In this document: positions 36,801 to 51,800 of the stretch, piece after piece
How positions within the stretch are numbered: position 1 is the first letter of the stretch
Layout of the letters: each line of letters starts with the position of its first letter
NCBI GenBank assembly: GCA_947652605.1
Contig: OX393577.1
Span: 56,568,108 to 56,632,107 of the forward strand
DNA from: Elmis aenea
Lineage: Eukaryota; Arthropoda; Insecta; Coleoptera; Elmidae
Length of the DNA: 64,000 nt
Direction: 5' to 3'
Program-made: the position numbers and the translations under genes
The notes under the pieces: model-generated
What the model was told of the DNA's origin: nothing
The model's input: only the letters and a program-made list of their open reading frames with translations
Databases searched by the model: none

Positions 36801-39800
36801 AGACAAATTGGAAAAAATTAAAACGCTAAACAAATTAGATATCGCTGACTTGAAATTACCAAACAAAGACGACAAACCCTTAACAAAAGACACAATTGTA
36901 ACAAAAATACACGAAGACGATAAAGAACCAGCAGTTACTAAATTGGAGAGTCCTGAAAAGAAACATATTAAGCCGTCTTCACCAAAAGAATCACCAATTG
37001 AATCTCCAAAAGAAAAATCGCCTACTAAATTGCATTCACCTGAAGATCTGCCAATAGACAAATTGGAAAAAATTAAAACGCCACACAAATTAGATATCGC
37101 TGACTTGAAATCACCGACTAAAGACGACAAACCCTTAACAAAAGACACATCTGTAACAAAAATACACGAAGACGATAAAGAACCAGCAGTTACTAAGATG
37201 GAGAGTCCTGAAAAGGAACATATTAAGCCGTCTACACCAAAAGAATCACCAAATAAATCTCCAAAAGGAAAATCGCCTACTAAATTGCATTCACCTGAAG
37301 ATCTGCCAATAGACAAATTGGAAAAAATTAAAACGCCAGACAAATTAGATATCGCTGACTTGAAATCACCTACTAAAGACGACAAACCCTTAACAAAAGA
37401 CACAATTGTAACAAAAATACACGAAGACGATAAAGAACCAGCAGTTACTAAATTGGAGAGTCCTGAAAAACAACATATTAAGCCGTGTACACCAAAAGAA
37501 TCACCAATTGAATCTCCAAAAGGAAAATCGCCTACTAAATTGCATTCACCTGAAGATCTGCCAATAGAAAAATTGGAAAAAATTAAAACCCCAGACAAAT
37601 TAGATATCGCTGACTTAAAATCACCTACTAAAGACGACAAACTCATAACAAAAGACACAATTGTAACAAAAATACACGAAGACGATAAAGAACCAGCAGT
37701 TACTAAATTGGAGAGTCCTGAAAAGAAACATATTAAGCCGTCTACACCAAAAGAATCACCAATTGAATCTGCAAAAGGAAAATCGCCTACTAAATTGCAT
37801 TCACCTGAAGATCTGCCAATAGACAAATTGGAAAAAATTAAAACCCCAGACAAATTAGATATCGCTGACTTGAAATCACCTACTAAAGACGGCAAACCCT
37901 TAACAAAAGACACAATTGTAACAAAAATACACGAAGACGATAAAGAACCAGCAGTTACTAAATTGGAGAGTCCTGAAAAGGAACATATTAAGCCGTCTAC
38001 ACCAAAAGAATCACCAATTGAATCTCCAAAAGGAAAATCGCCTACTAAATTGCATTCACCTGAAGATCTGCCAATAGACAAATTGGAAAAAATTAAAACC
38101 CCAGACAAATTAGATATCGCTGACTTGAAATCACCTACTAAAGACGACAAACCCTTAACAAAAGACACAATTGTAACAAAAATACACGAAGACGATAAAG
38201 AACCAGCAGTTACTAAATTGGAGAGTCCTGAAAAGGAACATATTAAGCCGTCTACACCAAAAGAATCACCAATTGAATCTCCAAAAGGAAAATCGCCTAC
38301 TAAATTGCATTCACCTGAAGATCTGCCAATAGACAAATTGGAAAAAATTAAAACGCCAGACAAATTAGATATCGCTGACTTGAAATCACCTACTAAAGAC
38401 GACAAACCCTTAACAAAAGACACAATTGTAACAAAAATACACGAAGACGATAAAGAACCAGCAGTTACTAAATTGGAGAGTCCTGAAAAAGAACATATTA
38501 AGCCGCCTTCACCAAAAGAATCACCAATTGAATCTCCAAAAGGAAAATCGCCTACTAAATTGCATTCACCTGAAGATCTGCCAATAGACAAATTGGAAAA
38601 AATTAAAACGCCAGACAAATTAGATATCGCTGACTTGAAATCACCTACTAAAGACGACAAACCCTTAACAAAAGACACAATTGTAACAAAAATACACAAA
38701 GACGATAAAGAACCAGCAGTTACTAAATTGGAGAGTCCTGAAAAGAAACACATTAAGCCGTCTACACCAAAAGAATCACAAATTGAATCTCCAAAAGGAA
38801 AATCACCCACTAAATTGCATTCACCTGAAGATCTGCCAATAGACAAATTGGAAAAAATTAAAACGCCAGACAAATTAGATATCGCTGATTTGAAATCACC
38901 TACTAAAGACGACAAACCCTTAACAAAAGACACAATTGTAACAAAAATACACGAAGACGATAAAGAACCAGCAGTTACTAAATTGGAGAGTCCTGAAAAA
39001 GAACATATTAAGTCGTCTTCACCAAAAGAATCACCAATTGAATCTCCAAAAGGAAAATCGCCTACTAAATTGCATTCACCTGAAGATCTGCCAATAGACA
39101 AATTGGAAAAAATTAAAACCCCAGACAAATTAGATATCGCTGACTTGAAATCACCTACTAAAGACGACAAACCCTTAACAAAAGACACAATTGTAACAAA
39201 AATACACGAAGACGATAAAGAACCAGCAGTTACTAAATTGGAGAGTCCTGAAAAGGAACATATTAAGCCGTCTACACCAAAAGAATCACCAATTGAATCT
39301 CCAAAAGGAAAATCGCCTACTAAATTGCATTCACCTGAAGATCTGCCAATAGACAAATTGGAAAAAATTAAAACGCCAGACAAATTAGATATCGCTGACT
39401 TGAAATCACCTACTAAAGACGACAAACCCTTAACAAAAGACACAATTGTAACAAAAATACACAAAGACGATAAAGAACCAGCAGTTACTAAATTGGAGAG
39501 TCCTGAAAAGAAACACATTAAGCCGTCTACACCAAAGGAATCACCAATTGAATCTCCAAAAGAAAAATCACCCACTAAATTGCATTCACCTGAAGATCTG
39601 CCAATAGACAAATTGGAAAAAATTAAAACGCCAGACAAATTAGATATCGCTGACTTGAAATCACCTACTAAAGACGACAAACCCTTAACAAAAGACACAA
39701 TTGTAACAAAAATACACGAAGACGATAAAGAACCAGCAGTTACTAAATTGGAGAGTCCTGAAAAAGAAAATATTAAGCCGTCTTCACCAAAAGAATCACC

Positions 39801-42800
39801 AATTGAATCTCCAAAAGGAAAATCGCCTACTAAATTGCATTCACCTGAAGATCTGCCAATAGACAAATTGGAAAAAATTAAAACGCCAGACAAATTAGAT
39901 ATCGCTGACTTGAAATCACCTACTAAAGACGACAAACCCTTAACAAAAGACACAATTGTAACAAAAATACACGAAGACGATAAAGAACCAGCAGTTACTA
40001 AATTGGAGAGTCCTGAAAAGAAACATATTAAGCCGTCTACACCAAAAGAATCACCAATTGAATCTCCAAAAGGAAAATCGCCTACTAAATTGCATTCACC
40101 TGAAGATCTGCCAATAGACAAATTGGAAAAAATTAAAACGCCAGACAAATTAGATATCGCTGACTTGAAATCACCTACTAAAGACGACAAACCCTTAACA
40201 ATAGACACAATTGTAACAAAAATACACGAAGATGATAAAGAACCAGCAGTTACTAAATTGGAGAGTCCTGAAAAAGAACATATTAAGCCGTCTTCACCAA
40301 AAGAATCACCAATTGAATCTCCAAAAGAAAAATCGCCTACTAAATTGCATTCACCTGAAGATCTGCCAATAGACAAATTGAAAAAAATTAAAACGCCAGA
40401 CAAATTAGATATCGCTGACTTAAAATCACCTACTAAAGACGACAAACCCTTAACAAAAGACACAATTGTAACAAAAATACACGAAGACGATAAAGAACCA
40501 GCAGTTACTAAATCGGAGAGTCCTGAAAAAGAACATATTAAGCCGTCTACACCAAAAGAATCACCAATTGAATCTCCAAAAGGAAAATCGCCTACTAAAT
40601 TGCATTCACCTGAAGATCTGCCAATAGACAAATTGGAAAAAATTAAAACGCCAGACAAATTAGATATCGCTGACTTGAAATCACCTACTAAAGACGACAA
40701 ACCCTTAACAAAAGACACAATTTTAACAAAAATACACGAAGACGATAAAGAACCAGCAGTTACTAAATTGGAGAGTCCTAAAAAGGAACATATTAAGCCG
40801 TCTACACCAAAAGAATCACCAATTGAATCTCTAAAAGGAAAATCGCCTACTAAATTGCATTCACCTGAAGATCTGCCAATAGACAAATTGAAAAAAATTA
40901 AAACGCCAGACAAATTAGATATCGCTGACTTAAAATCACCTACTAAAGACGACAAACCCTTAACAAAAGACACAATTGTAACAAAAATACACGAAGACGA
41001 TAAAGAACCAGCAGTTACTAAATTGGAGAGTCCTGAAAAGGAACATATTAAGCCGTCTTCACCAAAAGAATCACCAATTGAATCTCCAAAAGAAAAATCG
41101 CCTACTAAATTGCATTCACCTGAAGATCTGCCAATAGACAAATTGGAAAAAATTAAAACGCCAGACAAATTAGATATCGCTGACTTGAAATCACCTACTA
41201 AAGACGACAAACCCTTAACAAAAGACACAATTGTAACAAAAATACACGAAGACAATAAAGAACCAGCAGTTACTAAATTGGAAAGTCCTGAAAAGGAACA
41301 TATTAAGCCGTCTACACCAAAAGAATCACCAATTGAATCTCCAAAAGGAAAATCGCCTACTAAATTGCATTCACCTGAAGATCTGCCAATAGACAAATTG
41401 GAAAAAACTAAAACGCCAGACAAATTAGATATCGCTGACTTGAAATCACCTACTAAAGACGACAAACCCTTAACAAAAGACACAATTGTAACAAAAATAC
41501 ACGAAGACGATAAAGAACCAGCAGTTACTAAATTGGAGAGTCCTGAAAAGAAACACATTAAGCCGTCTACACCAAAAGAATCACCAATTGAATCTCCAAA
41601 AGGAAAATCACCCACTAAATTGCATTCACCTGAAGATCTGCCAATAGACAAATTGGAAAAAATTAAAACGCCAGACAAATTAGATATCGCTGATTTGAAA
41701 TCACCTACTAAAGACGACAAACCCTTAACAAAAGACACAATTGTAACAAAAATACACGAAGACGATAAAGAACCAGCAGTTACTAAATTGGAGAGTCCTG
41801 AAAAAGAACATATTAAGCCGCCTTCACCAAAAGAATCACCAATTGAATCTCCAAAAGGAAAATCGCCTACTAAATTGCATTCACCTGAAGATCTGCCAAT
41901 AGACAAATTGGAAAAAATTAAAACGCCAGACAAATTAGATATCGCTGACTTGAAATCACCTACTAAAGACGACAAACCCTTAACAAAAGACACAATTGTA
42001 ACAAAAATACACAAAGACGATAAAGAACCAGCAGTTACTAAATTGGAGAGTCCTGAAAAGAAACACATTAAGCCGTCTACACCAAAAGAATCACAAATTG
42101 AATCTCCAAAAGGAAAATCACCCACTAAATTGCATTCACCTGAAGATCTGCCAATAGACAAATTGGAAAAAATTAAAACGCCAGACAAATTAGATATCGC
42201 TGATTTGAAATCACCTACTAAAGACGACAAACCCTTAACAAAAGACACAATTGTAACAAAAATACACGAAGACGATAAAGAACCAGCAGTTACTAAATTG
42301 GAGAGTCCTGAAAAAGAACATATTAAGCCGTCTTCACCAAAAGAATCACCAATTGAATCTCCAAAAGGAAAATCGCCTACTAAATTGCATTCACCTGAAG
42401 ATCTGCCAATAGACAAATTGGAAAAAATTAAAACCCCAGACAAATTAGATATCGCTGACTTGAAATCACCTACTAAAGACGACAAACCCTTAACAAAAGA
42501 CACAATTGTAACAAAAATACACGAAGACGATAAAGAACCAGCAGTTACTAAATTGGAGAGTCCTGAAAAGGAACATATTAAGCCGTCTACACCAAAAGAA
42601 TCACCAATTGAATCTCCAAAAGGAAAATCGCCTACTAAATTGCATTCACCTGAAGATCTGCCAATAGACAAATTGGAAAAAATTAAAACGCCAGACAAAT
42701 TAGATATCGCTGACTTGAAATCACCTACTAAAGACGACAAACCCTTAACAAAAGACACAATTGTAACAAAAATACACAAAGACGATAAAGAACCAGCAGT

Positions 42801-45800
42801 TACTAAATTGGAGAGTCCTGAAAAGAAACACATTAAGCCGTCTACACCAAAAGAATCACCAATTGAATCTCCAAAAGGAAAATCACCCACTAAATTGCAT
42901 TCACCTGAAGATCTGCCAATAGACAAATTGGAAAAAATTAAAACGCCAGACAAATTAGATATCGCTGATTTGAAATCACCTACTAAAGACGACAAACCCT
43001 TAACAAAAGACACAATTGTAACAAAAATACACGAAGACGATAAAGAACCAGCAGTTACTAAATTGGAGAGTCCTGAAAAAGAACATATTAAGCCGTCTTC
43101 ACCAAAAGAATCACCAATTGAATCTCCAAAAGGAAAATCGCCTACTAAATTGCATTCACCTGAAGATCTGCCAATAGACAAATTGGAAAAAATTAAAACG
43201 CCAGACAAATTAGATATCGCTGACTTGAAATCACCTACTAAAGACGACAAACCCTTAACAATAGACACAATTGTAACAAAAATACACGAAGATGATAAAG
43301 AACCAGCAGTTACTAAATTGGAGAGTCCTGAAAAGGAACATATTAAGCCGTCTTCACCAAAAGAATCACCAATTGAATCTCCAAAAAGAAAATCGCCTAC
43401 TAAATTGCATTCACCTGAAGATCTGCCAATAGACAAATTGAAAAAAATTAAAACGCCAGACAAATTAGATATCGCTGACTTAAAATCACCTACTAAAGAC
43501 GACAAACCCTTAACAAAAGACACAATTGTAACAAAAATACACGAAGACGATAAAGAACCAGCAGTTACTAAATCGGAGAGTCCTGAAAAAGAACATATTA
43601 AGCCGTCTACACCAAAAGAATCACCAATTGAATCTCCAAAAGGAAAATCGCCTACTAAATTGCATTCACCTGAAGATCTGCCAATAGACAAATTGGAAAA
43701 AATTAAAACGCCAGACAAATTAGATATCGCTGACTTGAAATCACCTACTAAAGACGACAAACCCTTAACAAAAGACACAATTTTAACAAAAATACACGAA
43801 GACGATAAAGAACCAGCAGTTACTAAATTGGAGAGTCCTAAAAAGGAACATATTAAGCCGTCTACACCAAAAGAATCACCAATTGAATCTCTAAAAGGAA
43901 AATCGCCTACTAAATTGCATTCACCTGAAGATCTGCCAATAGACAAATTGGAAAAAATTAAAACGCCAGACAAATTAGATATCGCTGACTTAAAATCACC
44001 TACTAAAGACGACAAACCCTTAACAAAAGACACAATTGTAACAAAAATACACGAAGACGATAAAGAACCAGCAGTTACTAAATTGGAGAGTCCTGAAAAG
44101 GAACATATTAAGCCGTCTTCACCAAAAGCATCACCAATTGAATCTCCAAAAGAAAAATCGCCTACTAAATTGCATTCACCTGAAGATCTGCCAATAGACA
44201 AATTGGAAAAAATTAAAACGCCAGACAAATTAGATATCGCTGACTTGAAATCACCTACTAAAGACGACAAACCCTTAACAAAAGACACAATTGTAACAAA
44301 AATACACGAAGACGATAAAGAACCAGCAGTTACTAAATTGGAAAGTCCTGAAAAGGAACATATTAAGCCGTCTACACCAAAAGAATCACCAATTGAATCT
44401 CCAAAAGGAAAATCGCCTACTAAATTGCATTCACCTGAAGATCTGCCAATAGACAAATTGGAAAAAATTAAAACCCCAGACAAATTAGATATCGCTGACT
44501 TGAAATCATCTACTAAAGACGACAAACCCTTAACAAAAGACACAATTGTAACAAAAATACACGAAGACGATAAAGAACCAGCAGTTACTAAATTGGAGAG
44601 TCCTGAAAAACAACATATTAAGCCGTCTACACCAAAAGAATCACCAATTGAATCTCCAAAAGGAAAATCGCCTACTAAATTGCATTCACCTGAAGATCTG
44701 CCAATAGACAAATTGGAAAAAATTAAAACCCCAGACAAATTAGATATCGCTGACTTGAAATCATCTACTAAAGACGACAAACCCTTAACAAAAGACACAA
44801 TTGTAACAAAAATACACGAAGACGATAAAGAACCAGCAGTTACTAAATTGGAAAGTCCTGAAAAGGAACATATTAAGCCGTCTACACCAAAAGAATCACC
44901 AATTGAATCTCCAAAAGGAAAATCGCCTACTAAATTGCATTCACCTGAAGATCTGCCAATAGACAAATTGGAAAAAATTAAAACCCCAGACAAATTAGAT
45001 ATCGCTGACTTGAAATCATCTACTAAAGACGACAAACCCTTAACAAAAGACACAATTGTAACAAAAATACACGAAGACGATAAAGAACCAGCAGTTACTA
45101 AATTGGAGAGTCCTGAAAAACAACATATTAAGCCGTCTACACCAAAAGAATCACCAATTGAATCTCCAAAAGGAAAATCGCCTACTAAATTGCATTCACC
45201 TGAAGATCTGCCAATAGAAAAATTGGAAAAAATTAAAACCCCAGACAAATTAGATATCGCTGACTTAAAATCACCTACTAAAGACGACAAACTCATAACA
45301 AAAGACACAATTGTAACAAAAATACACGAAGACGATAAAGAACCAGCAGTTACTAAATTGGAGAGTCCTGAAAAGGAACATATTAAGCCGTCTACACCAA
45401 AAGAATCACCAATTGAATCTCCAAAAGGAAAATCGCCTACTAAATTGCATTCACCTGAAGATCTGCCAATAGACAAATTGGAAAAAATTAAAACCCCAGA
45501 CAAATTAGATATCGCTGACTTGAAATCACCTACTAAAGACGACAAACCCTTAACAAAAGACACAATTGTAACAAAAATACACGAAGACGATAAAGAACCA
45601 GCAGTTACTAAATTGGAGAGTCCTGAAAAGGAACATATTAAGCCGTCTACACCAAAAGAATCACCAATTGAATCTCCAAAAGAAAAATCGCCTACTAAAT
45701 TGCATTCACCTAAAGATCTGTCAATAGACAAATTAGAAAAAATTAAAACGCCAGACAAATTAGATATCGCTGATTTGAAATCACCTACTAAAGACGACAA

Positions 45801-48800
45801 ACCCTTAACAAAAGACACAATTGTAACAAAAATACACGAAGACGATAAAGAACCAGCAGTTACTAAATTGGAGAGTCCTGAAAAAGAACATATTAAGCCG
45901 TCTACACCAAAAGAATCACCAATTAAATCTCCAAAAGGAAAATCGCCTACTAAATTGCATTCACCTGAAGATCTGCCAATAGACAAATTGGAAAAAATTA
46001 AAACGCCAGACAAATTAGATATCGCTGACTTGAAATCACCTACTAAAGACGACAAACCCTTAACAAAAGACACAATTGTAACAAAAATACACGAAGACGA
46101 TAAAGAACCAGCAGTTACTAAATTGGAGAGTCCTGAAAAGGAACATATTAAGCCGTCTTCACCAAAAGAATCACCAATTGAATCTCCAAAAGGAAAATCG
46201 CCCACTAAATTGCATTCACCTGAAGATCTGCCAATAGACAAATTGGAAAAAATTAAAACGCCAGACAAAGTAGATATCGCTGACTTGAAATCACCTACTA
46301 AAGACGACAAACCCTTAACAAAAGACACAATTGTAACAAAAATACACGAAGACGATAAAGAACCAGCAGTTACTAAATTGGAGAGTCCTGAAAAGGAACA
46401 TATTAAGCCGTCTTCACCAAAAGAATCACCAATTGAATCTCCAAAAGGAAAATCGCCTACTAAATTGCTTTCACCTAAATATCTGCCAATAGACAAATTG
46501 GAAAAAATTAAAACGCCAGACAAATTAGATATCGCTGACTTGAAATCACCTACTAAAGACGACAAACCCTTAACAAAAGACACAATTGTAACAAAAATAC
46601 ACGAAGACGATAAAGAACCAGCAGTTACTAAATTGGAGAGTCCTGAAAAGGAACATATTAAGCCGTCTTCACCAAAAGAATCACCAATTGAATCTCCAAA
46701 AGGAAAATCGCCCACTAAATTGCATTCACCTGAAGATCTGCCAATAGACAAATTGGAAAAAATTAAAACGCCAGACAAATTAGATATCGCTGACTTGAAA
46801 TCACCTACTAAAGACGACAAACCCTTAACAAAAGACACAATTGTAACAAAAATACACGAAGACGATGAAGAACCAGCAGTTACTAAATTGGAGAGTCCTG
46901 AAAAGGAACATATTAAGCCGTCTTTACCAAAAGAATCATCAATTGAATCTCCAAAAGGAAAATCTCCTACTAAATTGCATTCACCTGAAGATCTGCCAAT
47001 AGACAAATTGGAAAAAATTAAAACGCCAGACAAATTAGATATCGCTAACTTGAAATCACCTACTAAAGACGACAAACCCTTAACAAAAGACACAATTGTA
47101 ACAAAAATACACGAAGACGATAAAGAACCAGCAGTTACTAAATTGGAGAGTCCTGAAAAGGAACATATTAAGCCGTCTTCACCAAAAGAATCACCAATTG
47201 AACCTCCAAAAGGAAAGTCGCCTACTAAATTGCATTCACCTGAAGATCTGCCAATAGACAAATTGGAAAAAATTAAAACGCCAGACAAATTAGATATCGC
47301 TGACTTGAAATCACCTACTAAAGACGACAAACCCTTAACAAAAGACACAATTGTAACAAAAATACACGAAGACGATAAAGAACCAGCAGTTACTAAATTG
47401 GAGAGTCCTGAAAAAGAACATATTAAGCCGTCTACACCAAAAGAATCACCAATTGAATCTCCAAAAGAAAAATCGCCTACTAAATTGCATTCACCTGAAG
47501 ATCTGCCAATAGACAAATTGAAAAAAATTAAAACGCCAGACAAATTAGATATCGCTGACTTGAAATCACCTACTAAAGACGACAAACCCTTAACAAAAGA
47601 CACAATTGTAACAAAAATACACGAAGACGATAAAGAACCAGCAGTTACTAAATTGGAGAGTCCTGAAAAGGAACATATTAAGCCGTCTTCACCAAAAGAA
47701 TCACCAATTGAATCTCCAAAAGGAAAATCGCCTAATAAATTGCATTCACATGAAGATCTGCCAATAGACAAATTGGAAAAAATTAAAACGCCAGACAAAT
47801 TAGATATCGCTGACTTGAAATCACCTACTAAAGACGACAAACCCTTAACAAAAGACACAATTGTAACAAAAATACACGAAGACGATAAAGAACCAGCAGT
47901 TACTAAATTGGAGAGTCCTGAAAAAGAACATATTAAGCCGTCTACACCAAAAAAATCACCAATTGAATCTCCAAAAGGAAAATCTCCTACTAAATTGCAT
48001 TCACCTGAAGATCTGTCAATAGACAAATTGGAAAAAATTAAAACGCCAGACAAATTAGATATCGCTGATTTGAAATCACCTATTAAAGACGACAAACCCT
48101 TAACAAAAGACACAATTGTAACAAAAATACACGAAGACGATAAAGAACCAGCAGTTACTAAATTGGTGAGTCCTGAAAAGGAACATATTAAGCCGTCTTC
48201 ACCAAAAGAATCACCAATTGAACCTCCAAAAGGAAAGTCGCCTACTAAATTGCATTCACCTGAAGATCTGCCAATAGACAAATTGGAAAAAATTAAAACG
48301 CCAGACAAATTAGATATCGCTGACTTGAAATCACCTACTAAAGACGACAAACCCTTAACAAAAGACACAATTGTAACAAAAATACACGAAGACGATAAAG
48401 AACCAGCAGTTACTAAATTGGAGAGTCCTGAAAAGGAACATATTAAGCCGTCTACACCAAAAGAATCACCAATTGAATCTCCAAAAGGAAAATCGCCTAC
48501 TAAATTGCATTCACCTGAAGATCTGCCAATAGACAAATTGGAAAAAACTAAAACGCCAGACAAATTGGATATCGCTGACTTGAAATCACCTACTAAAGAC
48601 GACAAACCCTTAACAAAAGACACAATTGTAACAAAAATACACGAAGACGATAAAGAACCAGCAGTTACTAAATTGGAGAGTCCTGAAAAGGAACATATTA
48701 AGCCGTCTTCACCAAAAGAATCACCAATTGAATCTCCAAAAGAAAAATCGCCTACTAAATTGCATTCACCTGAAGATCTGCCAATAGACAAATTGGAAAA

Positions 48801-51800
48801 AATTAAAACGCCAGACAAATTAGATATCGCTGACTTGAAATCACCTACTAAAGACGACAAACCCTTAACAAAAGACACAATTGTAACAAAAATACACAAA
48901 GACGATAAAGAACCAGCAGTTACTAAATTGGAGAGTCCTGAAAAAGAACATATTAAGCCGTCTACACCAAAAGAATCACCAATTGAATCTCCAAAAGGAA
49001 AATCGCCTACTAAATTGCATTCACCTGAAGATCTGCCAATAGACAAATTGGAAAAAATTAAAACGCCAGACAAATTAGATATCGCTGACTTGAAATCACC
49101 TACTAAAGACGACAAACCCTTAACAAAAGACACAATTGTAACAAAAATACACAAAGACGATAAAGAACCAGCAGTTACTAAATTGGAGAGTCCTGAAAAA
49201 GAACATATTAAGCCGTCTACACCAAAAGAATCACCAATTGAATCTCCAAAAGGAAAATCGCCTACTAAATTGCATTCACCTGAAGATCTGCCAATAGACA
49301 AATTGGAAAAAATTAAAACGCCAGACAAATTAGATATCGCTGACTTGAAATCACCTACTAAAGACGACAAACCCTTAACAAAAGACACAATTGTAACAAA
49401 AATACACAAAGACGATAAAGAACCAGCAGTTACTAAATTGGAGAGTCCTGAAAAAGAACATATTAAGCCGTCTACACCAAAAGAATCACCAATTGAATCT
49501 CCAAAAGAAAAATCGCCTACTAAATTGCATTCACCTGAAGATCTGCCAATAGACAAATTGGAAAAAATTAAAACGCCAGACAAATTAGATATCGCTGACT
49601 TGAAATCACCTACTAAAGACGACAAACCCTTAACAAAAGACACAATTGTAACAAAAATACACAAAGACGATAAAGAACCAGCAGTTACTAAATTGGAGAG
49701 TCCTGAAAAAGAACATATTAAGCCGTCTACACCAAAAGAATCACCAATTGAATCTCCAAAAGGAAAATCGCCTACTAAATTGCATTCACCTGAAGATCTG
49801 CCAATAGACAAATTGGAAAAAACTAAAACGCCAGACAAATTAGATATCGCTGACTTGAAATCACCTACTAAAGACGACAAACCCTTAACAAAAGACACAA
49901 TTGTAACAAAAATACACAAAGACGATAAAGAACCAGCAGTTACTAAATTGGAGAGTCCTGAAAAAGAACATATTAAGCCGTCTACACCAAAAGAATCACC
50001 AATTGAATCTCCAAAAGAAAAATCGCCTACTAAATTGCATTCACCTGAAGATCTGCCAATAGACAAATTGGAAAAAACTAAAACGCCAGACAAATTAGAT
50101 ATCGCTGACTTGAAATCACCTACTAAAGACGACAAACCCTTAACAAAAGACACAATTGTAACAAAAATACACAAAGACGATAAAGAACCAGCAGTTACTA
50201 AATTGGAGAGTCCTGAAAAGGAACATATTAAGCCGTCTTCACCAAAAGAATCACCAATTGAATCTCCAAAAGGAAAATCGCCTAATAAATTGCATTCACA
50301 TGAAGATCTGCCAATAGACAAATTGGAAAAAATTAAAACGCCAGACAAATTAGATATCGCTGACTTGAAATCACCTACTAAAGACGACAAACCCTTAACA
50401 AAAGACACAATTGTAACAAAAATACACGAAGACGATAAAGAACCAGCAGTTACTAAATTGGAGAGTCCTGAAAAAGAACATATTAAGCCGTCTACACCAA
50501 AAGAATCACCAATTGAATCTCCAAAAGGAAAATCGCCTACTAAATTGCATTCACCTGAAGATCTGCCAATAGACAAATTGGAAAAAACTAAAACGCCAGA
50601 CAAATTAGATATCGCTGACTTGAAATCACCTACTAAAGACGACAAACCCTTAACAAAAGACACAATTGTAACAAAAATACACAAAGACGATAAAGAACCA
50701 GCAGTTACTAAATTGGAGAGTCCTGAAAAGGAACATATTAAGCCGTCTTCACCAAAAGAATCACCAATTGAATCTCCAAAAGGAAAATCGCCTAATAAAT
50801 TGCATTCACATGAAGATCTGCCAATAGACAAATTGGAAAAAATTAAAACGCCAGACAAATTAGATATCGCTGACTTGAAATCACCTACTAAAGACGACAA
50901 ACCCTTAACAAAAGACACAATTGTAACAAAAATACACGAAGACGATAAAGAACCAGCAGTTACTAAATTGGAGAGTCCTGAAAAAGAACATATTAAGCCG
51001 TCTACACCAAAAAAATCACCAATTGAATCTCCAAAAGGAAAATCTCCTACTAAATTGCATTCACCTGAAGATCTGTCAATAGACAAATTGGAAAAAATTA
51101 AAACGCCAGACAAATTAGATATCGCTGATTTGAAATCACCTATTAAAGACGACAAACCCTTAACAAAAGACACAATTGTAACAAAAATACACGAAGACGA
51201 TAAAGAACCAGCAGTTACTAAATTGGTGAGTCCTGAAAAGGAACATATTAAGCCGTCTTCACCAAAAGAATCACCAATTGAACCTCCAAAAGGAAAGTCG
51301 CCTACTAAATTGCATTCACCTGAAGATCTGCCAATAGACAAATTGGAAAAAATTAAAACGCCAGACAAATTAGATATCGCTGACTTGAAATCACCTACTA
51401 AAGACGACAAACCCTTAACAAAAGACACAATTGTAACAAAAATACACGAAGACGATAAAGAACCAGCAGTTACTAAATTGGAGAGTCCTGAAAAGGAACA
51501 TATTAAGCCGTCTACACCAAAAGAATCACCAATTGAATCTCCAAAAGGAAAATCGCCTACTAAATTGCATTCACCTGAAGATCTGCCAATAGACAAATTG
51601 GAAAAAACTAAAACGCCAGACAAATTGGATATCGCTGACTTGAAATCACCTACTAAAGACGACAAACCCTTAACAAAAGACACAATTGTAACAAAAATAC
51701 ACGAAGACGATAAAGAACCAGCAGTTACTAAATTGGAGAGTCCTGAAAAGGAACATATTAAGCCGTCTTCACCAAAAGAATCACCAATTGAATCTCCAAA

